DNA from: Symsagittifera roscoffensis | Lineage: Eukaryota > Xenacoelomorpha > Acoela > Convolutidae | Length of the DNA: 64,000 bases | Assembly: GCF_963678635.1 (NCBI RefSeq) | Contig: NC_087065.1 | Coordinates: 57,810,754 to 57,874,753, forward strand | Direction of reading: 5' to 3' | In this document: positions 8,187 through 17,927 of the stretch, piece by piece | Position numbering within the stretch: the first letter of the stretch is position 1 | How the letters are laid out: each line of letters opens with the position of its first letter | Made by a program: the position numbers and the translations under genes | Notes under the pieces: generated by a model | Seen by the model: the letters and a program-made list of their open reading frames with translations, nothing else | Databases searched by the model: none | Told to the model about the DNA's origin: nothing

Positions 8187-9094
8187 GAACTTTCGGCCTG
8201 ATTCCTGTTCATTGTGTCTATTCTCTTTTCCAGGCTACCTAATTGGCTGTTGACATCATCATATCGGTTTTTCAACTGTTGCATATCTTTTTTGATGTTC
8301 TTGTCTCGTTCTTCATTGTAGGCATCTACCTTGTCCGACATCTGCTGGAGTCTCTCGTCTGTCGCCTTAGCCAGGTTAAAATAACTATCCAGATACTCGT
8401 GTTTGTTGTATTTTAACTCTTTCCTTATTAAGTCTCTATCTTCCTCACTGTACTTTAGTTTCTTGTCGATCTGATTTAGTTTTGTCATCAGGTCACCAAG
8501 CTCAAGAGTAGCTGTTTCATGATCAGCCGTTGTCTTGTTTTCGGCTGTCGCTTCCTTTCTGGCTTGTTCTTCCTTTAGGTCGGCTTCTGTCGCCTTCGTG
8601 CTCACTGTACCAAATGTTCGTGCTCTTTCAGTTTTTGATTCTTCGGCCGTGTTGTCTTTCGATTTCATTCCGACCATCATCGCCAACTTTTCTGTAAAAG
8701 ATGTCTTCTTTACTTGAGAGTCGTCTTTCACCGTTTCTCGGGTATTGCCTGTTGTGTCTTCCAACGCGTCTATCGGCGAAAACTCCACGGTTTTTGGGTT
8801 CTGATCTTCCATATGGGGCATCGGTGTGGATTCCGTTGTCTTCTTCTCCACTTCATCTACGCTCTGGTCTGGTGTCTCTAGATCGATTTCAATTGTGGGC
8901 TCCACCTGTTTGTCTTTAGCACCTTCTCTCGTCTTGTTCTCGGTACTACTCCTCGTGCTGACCATGCTAACTGAAAAGTTATCTTTTGTTTTCCTTGGGC
9001 CCATGGATGATGTCGTTCCGCGCAGCGACGAGTTATATTTCGTGTTTGATCCACTTGACCTTTTTTCGAGCACTGGTACCCTACTCCGTCTCAT
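8087..9094 (-). CDS. Coiled-coil leader ORF upstream of Gag
   Basis: The 335-residue frame begins close to the point where the AT-rich leader ends. Residues 1-190 are charged, Ser/Thr-rich and probably disordered. Residues ~195-320 have strong heptad-like spacing rich in Leu, Lys, Glu and Asp (KLNQIDKKLKYSEEDRDLI through NSQLGSLEKRIDTMN), indicating a long coiled coil. No zinc finger or membrane segment is seen. Position and overlap (100 nt with Gag, different frame) suggest an N-terminal Gag extension, reached by frameshift or split by an indel, or a separate accessory protein that multimerises. I do not recognise a named family. Confidence 0.7.
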   Translation of the reverse strand: MRRSRVPVLEKRSSGSNTKYNSSLRGTTSSMGPRKTKDNFSVSMVSTRSSTENKTREGAKDKQVEPTIEIDLETPDQSVDEVEKKTTESTPMPHMEDQNPKTVEFSPIDALEDTTGNTRETVKDDSQVKKTSFTEKLAMMVGMKSKDNTAEESKTERARTFGTVSTKATEADLKEEQARKEATAENKTTADHETATLELGDLMTKLNQIDKKLKYSEEDRDLIRKELKYNKHEYLDSYFNLAKATDERLQQMSDKVDAYNEERDKNIKKDMQQLKNRYDDVNSQLGSLEKRIDTMNRNQAESSCAIQAKLDAILKILPHKKDRQRIARKAPELTL

Positions 9095-9349
9095 TATTTC
9101 TATTTAGAATTGCTCTTTTTTACAATATTATTATATACACAATTCTATTCTAAGAATAAAATCTATTATGAATTTTTTTTTTTATAAAAGAAATATACAA
9201 CGTGATAAAAACCTTGTTCCTAGTTCTCTTTCAAAACCTTTCGAGAAACTTCCTTTATTTGTGGTCTCAACCGTACCGGGTTCCGACTAGTATTGTTCTG
9301 TTCCAATTCTGTCTTAAAACACTTATTGTAATTTTACTTCATTTTTATA
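9095..9349 (-). other. AT-rich leader segment of the gypsy element
   Basis: This lies between the coiled-coil ORF and the tandem-repeat leader. It holds T-rich and A-rich runs and no open frame of note. It is presumably 5' untranslated sequence; no splice site or primer-binding site could be assigned with confidence. Confidence 0.4.
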
Positions 9350-10230
9350 CCGTCCCAAGACTTCCAGTTACCGTCCCTACTCTTCTTTGTACCGTCCCAG
9401 GCTTCTTTCTACTGTCCCACACTGTTCGGTACTGTCCCAGTACTTTCCGTCAGTGTCCCAAGACCCCTGTCCTGAGAGTACTATCCCAGGACCACTGTCC
9501 CAGGACTGTCCCAAGAGTACTGCCCAAAGGTTAGTGTCCCAAGACTGCTGTCCCAAGACTAGTGTCCCAAGGCTAGTGTACCAAGACTACTGTCCCAAGA
9601 CTACTGTCACAAGGCTAGTGTCCCAAGACTACTGTCCCAAGCTACTGTCCCAAGGCTAGTGTCCCAAGGCTACTGTCCCATGACTAGTGTCCCAAGGCTA
9701 GTGTCCCAAGACCACTGTCCCAAGACTACTGTCCCAAGGCTAGTGTCCCAAGACTACTGTCTCAAGGCTAGTGTCCCAAGGCTAGTGTCCCAAAACCACT
9801 GTCCCAAGACCACTATCCCAAGACCACTGTCCCAAGGCTAGTGCCCCAAGACCACTGTCCCAAGATCACTGTCCCAAGACCCCTGTCCCAAGACCACTGT
9901 CCCAAGACCACTGTCCCAAGACCACTGTCCCAAGGCTAGTGTCCCAAGACCACTGTCCCAAGACCACTGTCCCAAGACCACTGTCCCTAGACCACTGTCC
10001 CAAGACCGTACCGTCCCAAGAATGTACTGTTCAAGGCTGTACTGTCCCAAGACTGTACCAAGACTGCTCTGGTCCAAGACTGTCCCAGGACTGCACTGTC
10101 CCAAGACTGTCCCCAGACTGCACTGTCCCAAGACTTCTTTGGCGCTGTCCCAAGACTTCTTTGGCACTGTCCCAAGACTTCCTTGGCACTGTCCCAAGAC
10201 TTCTCTGGTACTGTCCCAAGACTGTTGACA
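9350..10230 (-). repeat. 14-bp tandem repeat array in the element's leader
   Basis: About 60 head-to-tail copies of a 14-bp unit (plus strand consensus CTGTCCCAAGACCA, variants AAGACTA and AAGGCTAGT) run from about 9470 to 10,010. More diverged copies flank it on the left. To the right, up to 10,230, are 21-22-bp variants that add a TTCTTTGGC segment. The array also opens several spurious reading frames on both strands, all low complexity. It sits upstream of the first ORF of the minus-strand retroelement, where a packaging signal, insulator or promoter repeat could act. That role is only inference. Confidence 0.9.
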
Positions 10231-12380
10231 AGTGTCTGAGCGGTGGGACCTCTTTCTTCTTCGTTATGGGGACTTCTTGATTCACTGTACCTTGTACCAC
10301 CACTCAAGCTCTAGTAAAATTTTCCCAAAAACCCTCTCTTAAAGGCCAAATGCTGACCCCCCCTTTTTTTTAGTTACCTCTTTTTCAATGTTCCAAGCAA
10401 CTTGAAACCAAAACCTGTGCGCAGGTATCTTGTGATCACCTGTTCGTGTAAAAACTAAACACAAATCCTCACCAAAATGCAACAAAAATTCTAAGCCAGA
10501 AAAAGTAATAAAAACAGATAGATGAACCCACCTAAAATTCAAAGGTGACAAATGTCTACCTTTTGTCGAAAAAAAATTGTCTGGTACCTAATTGCCACGC
10601 GTTTTCCTCCCCCCAACTAATAATCTTATTGGATCACCAGAATTGTCTATGTCCGTTCCCCCCTACCAATCCGACCAGGGTACCTGCCTTAACTCGAGTT
10701 TAAATTTCGATATCCACCTATTATTACCAACGCGTGTTAATGACTAATGTAACTAAATCAACGATGTCGATTAATTAGTTACTCTAGTTTCCCCCCTTTT
10801 TACAATTTGCAACCGCCAACCTCTAACCTAACCAGCCCCCCTTCTAACCTCCCCCCTTTTTAGCCCCCCTTCTTAAGCCTAAAATTACCTTAAGCGCCGG
10901 GTGCTAAACCTCTCAAGAGAAAACCGTAGACCTATCTCCAGGCCTGCTTAAGTAAAAACGTTCCTCAAAACCGGGGGATTTCGCTTATCCATTTTCACAC
11001 TTATATCCTATAATGTAATGTGGATTTTAACGATACCCGTTCTGCCTAACTTGAGAACTCGAGAACTGCCAAATCCTTCTTGGCTACTTTCCCACTCGAC
11101 TGGTCACCTCTTCCAGTCCAGTCTCCTATTGGTTCAGCTCAAGTGCTCCTGAACCACTTTCCCTTTCGGCTGGTCACCTCTTCCAGTCAAGTCTCCTTGT
11201 TTTCCAGCTAAGTTCCAAGCTATCTGAAAACCCTTGACAAAGCCCCACAATCGGGCACTTTATTGTGGTTACTGGGTTAAATTGCTAGGTTGATCGAAAC
11301 GATCGAACTTGTAAAACAGTATGGGTATACTATTTAAATAATATAAAGGTTTGATCCAACTAATCTGGTGTCAAAGTCACTGTCTTTTTTCGTTTTATGG
11401 TTTTTGTTCCTTTTTCTATTCTTTTTTGGTTTTTGTTTCGCTTTTTGTCTTTTTGCTCGTGTTTTTGTCCCCCTAGTTGCCCCCCTTTACTCGGTTAGCT
11501 AAACCTCGTTCGGAGAGCGTGCCAGGAAGTTTTCTCGAGTTTTCTTAAAAAGCTATCACGGTACAACCGGAAGGTTCGCACGTTCCTGCCGAACCGTACC
11601 ACCGGTACTCTAGAATGGGCATGCAGCCCGAAGCTGTCTCAAGTGGGTTCGACTCCGTAGTCTTGATGTCGTAAACACCCAGGAGCACCATAAAAACACT
11701 ATGTAACATTCGTCTACTGTAGTCACTCATGAGGCTTAAGAAAATTAGGCCCTATAACCATTGGCTCAAGAGTCAGGGACACTATCTCTTGTGTTTTTCT
11801 ACCTCAAATCAGTCGGAGCCAATTCGGTTCGCTTGTGACATGAGACTACGACCCGTTACAGCTTAAAGGCTACTACCAAAATATCCACCCACTCTAGAAA
11901 TAAGAACGTCCCCATACTTAGGTCTCTAGATACCCAAAATACATGAACGCCGTTAAGAACCGGGTCAGAACAATCCGTTAAGTTACTTTTTATCAGACAG
12001 TGGAACTTTGATCCATTTCAGATGGATCAATCTAAAACTCGCCTTACCTCAACATAACAATCATAAAACACACTCTAGAAATTTAAATTGAGTACTCACA
12101 TCGTAGCACGCTCAAGAACTGGGAGTAATTAGGTCGGTAATCAACTGGAGAATTAAATAATGTAACTAAATGAGTTTAATGTTTATCAGTTTCAATAACA
12201 GGACCAAGTTTGAACTCTAGAGTATGGTTTCTCGTGAACCATTGGGACACTCAAGCTGTCCACCTTTCCATCGAAGGATCACTCTAGTCCAGTTTGAATG
12301 ATAATCCAGTCGAGTAATAATAGTCCAATTCTCGGGAACACGCTTCCTTCTGTTTCAGATAGGACAGCTCTACTCTAGTT
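10231..12380. other. Non-coding, C-run-rich region: probable further leader or 5' LTR of the gypsy element
   Basis: No convincing coding frame is present. The stretch has many short poly-C/poly-T tracts (for example near 10,360, 10,790, 10,850 and 11,465) and recurrent CTCTAGAA and CTCAAGAACT words, unlike the T-rich DNA beyond 12,400. Composition resembles 1-276, which supports the same element. I could not pair it with a second LTR or find a clear tRNA-complementary primer site, so its identity stays open. Confidence 0.4.
11098..11208. repeat. 70-bp direct repeat, two copies
   Basis: The segment CTGGTCACCTCTTCCAGTC with its surroundings occurs at about 11,100 and again 70 bp later at about 11,170, differing by a few bases. 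It is a small tandem duplication inside the presumed leader/LTR region. Confidence 0.75.
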
Positions 12381-12806
12381 TTATTGTGACGGAAATTGCG
12401 AATGGCAATTTCCTACTGCTTTGTCTGGCAACTTTCCCGCGATTGTTACTCGATCGTTCTGATTTCTCTTTTTCGGTTTTCAGTCATCGCGAGAAAATCG
12501 TGCATGACAGGCTCCATTCGAATTTTTGAAAAATCAAATTTCACTCCAAAATTAAACGTTCTTGTTTTTCTCATGGTCAAACTTCCAAATATGACCGACT
12601 GGCACACTATGGAAAAGTTTCATGGTAATATTTCAGTTTTCTAAATGAAAATTTTGTAAGATTGTGATACTATCATTTAAATGCTTAATTTTGTATTATT
12701 AAATTTGAGTGTATTTGACAATAATAATAATCACTATTTGATTTACACTTGTACATTTGAAAATACTCTCAACTGGCAATTAAAGTGTTTTTTTTTACTT
12801 GTTCAG

Positions 12807-13043
12807 ACGATTCCTATTCATAGAGGGAAATCATATTTCTACGAACCTTACCGGTTCCGTTTGAACAAAAAGACGAACACTCCCTGGTACTGTGAATGTT
12901 TTAAAAGATGTAGTGTCTGTGTGATGTTTAACCCCACGTTGACAAGTTTTAAAAGGCGACCGGGTGATTACAATCACGATGATGAAATTGAGAACATACT
13001 GGGCTGTGATGTCGGAAATTGGCCGCTGTTAATTATATATTAA
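12807..13043 (+). CDS. Exon with a FLYWCH-type zinc-finger-like domain
   Basis: After an acceptor (TTGTTCAG ending at 12,806) the frame reads 78 codons to a stop. It contains the FLYWCH pattern: RGKSYFYEPYRFRLN, then a Trp-x-Cys pair (WYCECF), a second Cys (CSVCV) and a closing RRPGDYNHDDE. The family usually ends in His-x-His; here the first His position is Tyr, so zinc binding may be weakened. FLYWCH domains occur in DNA-binding proteins and in MULE transposases. The MULE at 47,150 has one too, but this copy is clearly a different sequence. No matching upstream exon in the right phase was found. It could be a terminal exon of a host gene or a transposon relic. Confidence 0.5.
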   Translation, partial: TIPIHRGKSYFYEPYRFRLNKKTNTPWYCECFKRCSVCVMFNPTLTSFKRRPGDYNHDDEIENILGCDVGNWPLLIIY

Positions 13044-13218
13044 ACCAATTATTTGTAGTTTGGACGAATAATTTTTTCGGCGCTGTGAATAGTTTTTTTG
13101 AGTTTTCGGCATGGTGAGAGAATAGCTTTTTATTTTTCGGCGTTGTGAATAGTTGTTTAATTTTCGGAAGAAAGGTAGTTCTTGTTATGTTAAATGTCTC
13201 TTTTTAGGTAGTTTTTGA

Positions 13219-13644
13219 ATGCCTCGTTGCTTTCAGCATGGGGCAATTCTGTTTTCGATTCTACTTTTCGGTTTCAAGATAGTCTCATCTCTACCATGGA
13301 CCTCGACCACCTGTGATTATGAAAATATCCTAGGAGTTTGCGTTCCATGTACTCTCGAAAAGCGAAATGGTTATTTATTTCGCAAACTTGATAAAGGAAT
13401 AGCCCCGGAGCGACCAAAAAGTGTAAAAATTAGGGCTTTTGGAAGAAATAAAACAACAGATGGATCAAAAGTGGAGGGCTTCGCTGTTATAATTGAACAC
13501 CCTAATGATAAAGGACTGCTGAATGGCTATCTAATATCGATTAAACGGACAAGAGAAGTTTTAAGCGGAGAAGCAGTTACTGTAAACAAGAAAGATTTTC
13601 TGGTTCAATTGACGGAGCTCCAGCGAAAAGATCTACCATTAAAG
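13219..13644 (+). CDS. First coding exon of a secreted or type I membrane protein, unrecognised
   Basis: From the ATG, 142 codons run in phase 0 to a donor (AAAG|GTGAGC). Residues 1-24 are a clear signal peptide: hydrophobic core ILFSILLFGFKIVSS, cleavage probably before LPW. A short Cys cluster follows (TCDYENILGVCVPC), then ~100 residues with alternating hydrophobic strands (VEGFAVIIEHP, LLNGYLISIKR, DFLVQLTEL). These suggest a small beta-rich extracellular domain, distantly reminiscent of Reeler-like domains, but I cannot name it. The 3' 150 nt of this exon are duplicated twice downstream. The next true exon may be at 28,416, which starts in the same phase and encodes a membrane anchor; that link is inference. 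Confidence 0.5.
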
Positions 13645-14289
13645 GTGAGCTTTATAATAAAAAAAGTTCAATCCCTGAAAGCTAGCGTTTTTTTTATTTT
13701 TCTTGTTAGAGCAGTTTATTCCAAGAATGGGATGATTAGTATAGCTATTCTTTACCGACCTGGTTCTAGACTTTTTCCATTTAAAACTTCATTGAATTTG
13801 CACATGAAGGTCAACGTGCTTCATGAAGTCATATTTAATGGTTGAATGAATTAACGCCGATGCTTGGGAAAACAAAGGCCTGAGATTTGTTTTACATGTT
13901 TAATGACTGATTCCGCAATTGAGTCAACGCAAATGCTTCAAAAGACAAAGTCTGACATTCTCACTCAAAGGCATCTCTGTTTTTCTGGCGTATCTACTCA
14001 TAATCTCATCATAATCAGCTTAGTTTCCGCTGCACGGACTTATCTTGATGATTCAGGTATTGCCTTTTTTTTATAATACCATCGCAAAAATTCCAAATGA
14101 TGCAGGTAATTGAGTTCAGACAAATTTTGCTGATTTTTGAAAATAAATCTTTGATATTTTATTTACTGTTTATCCTTGCGATAAACAAGAGTAGTGCAAT
14201 CAGTGGACTTTTTCCCGTAAATGACTTGGTTCACAGGACTCGGAATCATCTCTAGTGCTACATTGTTTCATAATGTATTCAAATTTACT

Positions 14290-14450
14290 AGCCTTTTTGA
14301 GCCTGGAGGTAACGAATACGTCTGAGACGGCAATGGTCCTGGGTTCGAATCTGACCAGGACTTTTTTTAAACAGGAAATATTCTGTTTCAATTAAAATTG
14401 ACGGCCAATTATTTGTCTGCTTATCTTATGTCGGCTTATTTGTCATATCT
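14290..14450 (+). repeat. tRNA-headed SINE (copy in each 1,284-bp unit)
   Basis: A tRNA-like head with a box-A-like GAGCCTGGAGGTAACG and a box B GGGTTCGAATC (14,341-14,351) closed by an acceptor-like GACCAGGAC. It is followed by a T run and a body with CTGTTTCAATTAAAATTGACGG and ATTTGTCTGCTTATCTTATG. The same body, without a clear head, recurs near 39,660. Duplicates are at about 15,574 and 16,858. Confidence 0.65.
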
Positions 14451-14778
14451 CAGAATCATTTTTTTGCTGCGTGCTTTTTCCTATAATTTTGCTTTTAGTG
14501 TTTGATTTATTCCTACATTTTGTAATTTAATTTTGCTTGACTTTGTGTTCATAATCAACTTGTCTCTTTTTATTTATCCTCTCTCTACAGCCTTCGAAAA
14601 GGTCTGTGGGGGAATATTTGACCCATGTTTTGATTTTTTTCGCTTTCTTGAAAACTACCCTTCCCAAATTTTTGTTTTCAATGAGCTGAAAGAATTTGAA
14701 AAAATGCCCTGCATAAGCGGCTATGCTCAATTTGTTATGTCTACATTTGAATGCATGGCCCTTGGAATTGTCAAGTTT

Positions 14779-14928
14779 GAACACCCTAATGATAAAGGAC
14801 TGCTGAATGGCTATCTAATATCGATTAAACGGACAAGAGAAGTTTTAAGCGGAGAAGCAGTTACTGTTAACAAGAAAGATTTTCTGGTTCAATTGACGGA
14901 GCTCCAGCGAAAAGATCTACCATTAAAG
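14779..14928 (+). pseudogene. Duplicated 3' part of the signal-peptide exon, copy 2
   Basis: This is a 150-nt copy of the exon end at 13,495-13,644, in frame and with its donor, but without the signal peptide and N-terminal half. Upstream it is fused to satellite-like sequence that happens to be open from a TTG at 14,533. It would need an acceptor near 14,779 to serve as an alternative exon; none is evident at the junction. Confidence 0.7.
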
Positions 14929-16062
14929 GTGAGCTTTATAATAAAAAAAGTTCAATCCCTGAAAGCTAGCTTTTTTTTTATTTTTCTTGTTAGAGCAGTT
15001 TATTCCAAGAATGGGATGATTAGTATAGCTATTCTTTACCGACCTGGTTCTAGACTTTTTCCATTTAAAACTTCACTGAATTTGCACATGAAGGTCAACG
15101 TGCTTCATGAAGTCATATTTAATGGTTGATTGAATTAACGCCGATGCTTGGGAAAACAAAGGCCTGAGATTTGTTTTACATGTTTAATGACTGATTCCGC
15201 AATTGAGTCAACGCAAATGCTTCAAAAGACAAAGTCTGACATTCTCACTCAAAGGCATCTCTGTTTTTCTGGCGTATCTACTCATAATCTCATCATAATC
15301 AGCTTAGTTTCCGCTGCACGGACTTATCTTGATGATTCAGGTATTGCCTTTTTTTTATAATACCATCGCAAAAATTCCAAATGATGCAGGTAATTGAGTT
15401 CAGACAAATTTTGCTGATTTTTGAAAATAAATCTTTGATATTTTATTTACTGTTTATCCTTGCGATAAACAAGAGTAGTGCAATCAGTGGACTTTTTCCC
15501 GTAAATGACTTGGTTCACAGGACTCGGAATCATCTCTAGTGCTACATTGTTTCATAATGTATTCAAATTTACTAGCCTTTTTGAGCCTGGAGGTAACGAA
15601 TACGTCTGAGACGGCAATGGTCCTGGGTTCGAATCTGACCAGGACTTTTTTTAAACAGGAAATATTCTGTTTCAATTAAAATTGACGGCCAATTATTTGT
15701 CTGCTTATCTTATGTCGGCTTATTTGTCATATCTCAGAATCATTTTTTTGCTGCGTGCTTTTTCCTATAATTTTGCTTTTAGTGTTTGATTTATTCCTAC
15801 ATTTTGTAATTTAATTTTGCTTGACTTTGTATTCATAATCAACTTGTCTCTTTTTATTTATCCTCTCTCTACAGCCTTCGAAAAGGTCTGTGGGGGAATA
15901 TTTGACCCATGTTTTGATTTTTTTCGCTTTCTTGAAAACTACCCTTCCCAAATTTTTGTTTTCAATGAGCTGAAAGAATTTGAAAAAATGCCCTGCATAA
16001 GCGGCTATGCTCAATTTGTTATGTCTACATTTGAATGCATGGCCCTTGGAATTGTCAAGTTT

Positions 16063-16212
16063 GAACACCCTAATGATAAAGGACTGCTGAATGGCTATCT
16101 AATATCGATTAAACGGACAAGAGAAGTTTTAAGCGGAGAAGCAGTTACTGTTAACAAGAAAGATTTTCTGGTTCAATTGACGGAGCTCCAGCGAAAAGAT
16201 CTACCATTAAAG
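16063..16212 (+). pseudogene. Duplicated 3' part of the signal-peptide exon, copy 3
   Basis: Same structure as copy 2, shifted by 1,284 bp and almost identical, with the donor retained. It is a by-product of the tandem triplication. Confidence 0.7.
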
Positions 16213-17349
16213 GTGAGCTTTATAATAAAAAAAGTTCAATCCCTGAAAGCTAGCTTTTTTTTTATTTTTCTTGTTAGAGCAGTTTATTCCAAGAATGGGA
16301 TGATTAGTATAGCTATTCTTTACCGACCTGGTTCTAGACTTTTTCCATTTAAAACTTCACTGAATTTGCACATGAAGGTCAACGTGCTTCATGAAGTCAT
16401 ATTTAATGGTTGATTGAATTAACGCCGATGCTTGGGAAAACAAAGGCCTGAGATTTGTTTTACATGTTTAATGACTGATTCCGCAATTGAGTCAACGCAA
16501 ATGCTTCAAAAGACAAAGTCTGACATTCTCACTCAAAGGCATCTCTGTTTTTCTGGCGTATCTACTCATAATCTCATCATAATCAGCTTAGTTTCCGCTG
16601 CACGGTCTTATCTTGATGGTTCAGGTATTGCCTTTTTTTTATAATACCATCGCAAAAATTCCAAATGATGCAGGTAATTGAGTTCAGACAAATTTTGCTG
16701 ATTTTTGAAAATAAATCTTTGATATTTTATTTACTGTTTATCCTTGCGATAAACAAGAGTAGTGCAATCAGTGGACTTTTTCCCGTAAATGACTTGGTTC
16801 ACAGGACTCGGAATCATCTCTAGTGCTACATTGTTTCATAATGTATTCAAGTTTACTAGCCTTTTTGAGCCTGGAGGTAACGAATACGTCTGAGACGGCA
16901 ATGGTCCTGTGTTCGAATCTGGCCAGGACTTTTTTTAAACAGGAAATATTCTGTTTCAATTAAAATTGACGGCCACTTATTTGTCTGCTTATCTTATGTC
17001 GGCTTATTTGTCATATCTCAGAATCATTTTTTTGCTGCGTGCTTTTTCTTATAATTTTGCTTTTAGTGTTTGATTTATTCCTACATTTTGTAATTTAATT
17101 TTGCTTGACTTTGTATTCATAATCAACTTGTCTCTTTTTATTTATCCTCTCTCTACAGCCTTCGAAAAGGTCTGTGGGGCAATATTTGACCCATGTTTTG
17201 ATTTTTTTCGCTTTCTTGAAAACTACCCTTCCCAAATTTTTGTTTTCAATGAGCTGAAAGAATTTGAAAAAATGCCCTGCATAAGCGGCTATGCTCAATT
17301 TTTTATGTCTACATTTGAATGCATGGCCCTTGGAATTGTCAAGTTTGTG

Positions 17350-17900
17350 ATTTTTTGACTGTTTTTTTTAAATCTTTTTGACTTCGCTCGAAAACTAACA
17401 GCTCAAATCTAAAATTGTGGATTCAATGGAAAAAAACGGGTAATGGAAATTTCCCCAGCGTTAGTGGTCACTCTTATTTTTTAACGAAAAAGTATTGCGC
17501 TGGGAAGAGTCAAAGTTTGATTTTTGACCGTTTTTTTTTGAAACTACGACTTTTCTCGTGAACTACCCTTCCAAATCCAAATCTGAGATTTTGGGTTAAC
17601 TCCTCAATTAAAAATTTTTTTGAAGAATTATTCCTGCTGAAGCGCTGATTCCATGTTTTTTGCAAGATAAATGCTGTTTCCTTGAAAAATTTAAAAACCT
17701 CAAAAACTTGCACTCTACTCACTTAATTTTTTTCAGAGAAACAACTAAGGTTTTTGGCCAATTTTTTTAAATCGCAGTTTTCATCCCGCATCAGTAAAAC
17801 AAATTTACTCAATATAAAACAGGCACCTCAGCTTTTGCTCGGACTTAGTTGTTTTTTTTAATCCAGACATTTTAATCCAGTTCAACTAGTTTTTTTTCAA
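17350..17900. repeat. Degenerate satellite monomers and tail of the composite repeat
   Basis: Two further monomers of the ~170-bp motif (CGAAAACTA ... CTCAAATCTAAAATT ... GATTTTTTGACCG) continue from the triplication. A segment like CATCCCGCATCAGTAAAACAAA near 17,780 matches the tail seen at 36,650 and 62,110. No coding potential. Confidence 0.5.
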
Positions 17901-17927
17901 CATTTTAACTTTTTTCGACTTTTTTTG

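Larger units (their letters stand above)
1..10300 (-). mobile_element. Ty3/gypsy-type LTR retrotransposon with a 3' macro-domain ORF, 3' end cut by the window
   Basis: All core retroelement modules lie in order on the minus strand: coiled-coil ORF (9094-8087), Gag (8186-6342), protease (6315-5518), RT-RNase H-integrase (5505 to about 900) and a macro-domain ORF (1077-277). The order RT, RNase H, integrase is that of Ty3/gypsy (Metaviridae), not copia. Base composition is clearly richer in GC than the downstream AT-rich DNA. Gag, protease and most of pol are open, but integrase carries two frameshifts, so this copy looks young but defective, or the assembly has indel errors. No pair of LTRs was found: the 3' LTR is probably outside the window, and the 5' LTR, if present, would be within 10,300-12,380. 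Confidence 0.88.
13495..17347. repeat. 1,284-bp unit in three near-identical tandem copies
   Basis: Copies start at about 13,495, 14,779 and 16,063 and differ at only a handful of positions. Each unit holds the last 150 nt of the signal-peptide exon with its GTGAGC donor, T-rich intron, a tRNA-headed SINE and one satellite-like segment. The junction joins the satellite segment (ending ATTGTCAAGTTT) directly to GAACACCCTAATG inside the exon. Copies two and three share variants absent from the first, so the steps of duplication can be ordered. Confidence 0.95.

Noticed and set aside
9350-10230. CRISPR-like array or repeat-encoded proteins
   Set aside because: The units are contiguous with no unique spacers, and the locus is eukaryotic. 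The open frames inside are short-period translations of the 14-bp repeat on both strands, so neither CRISPR nor a protein is supported.
1-12380. Pair of LTRs for the gypsy element
   Set aside because: I compared the first ~280 bases by eye with 10,231-12,400 and found no direct repeat; only shared C-rich tracts.
12396-12644. Possible exon upstream of the FLYWCH exon
   Set aside because: A possible donor at 12,625 would leave one base, which does not fit the phase of the exon at 12,807. No motif supports it.
14533-15129. A 198-codon plus-strand reading frame (and its twin 1,284 bp on)
   Set aside because: It joins satellite-like sequence to the duplicated exon end and then runs through the splice donor into the intron. 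It has no ATG start and is a by-product of the triplication.
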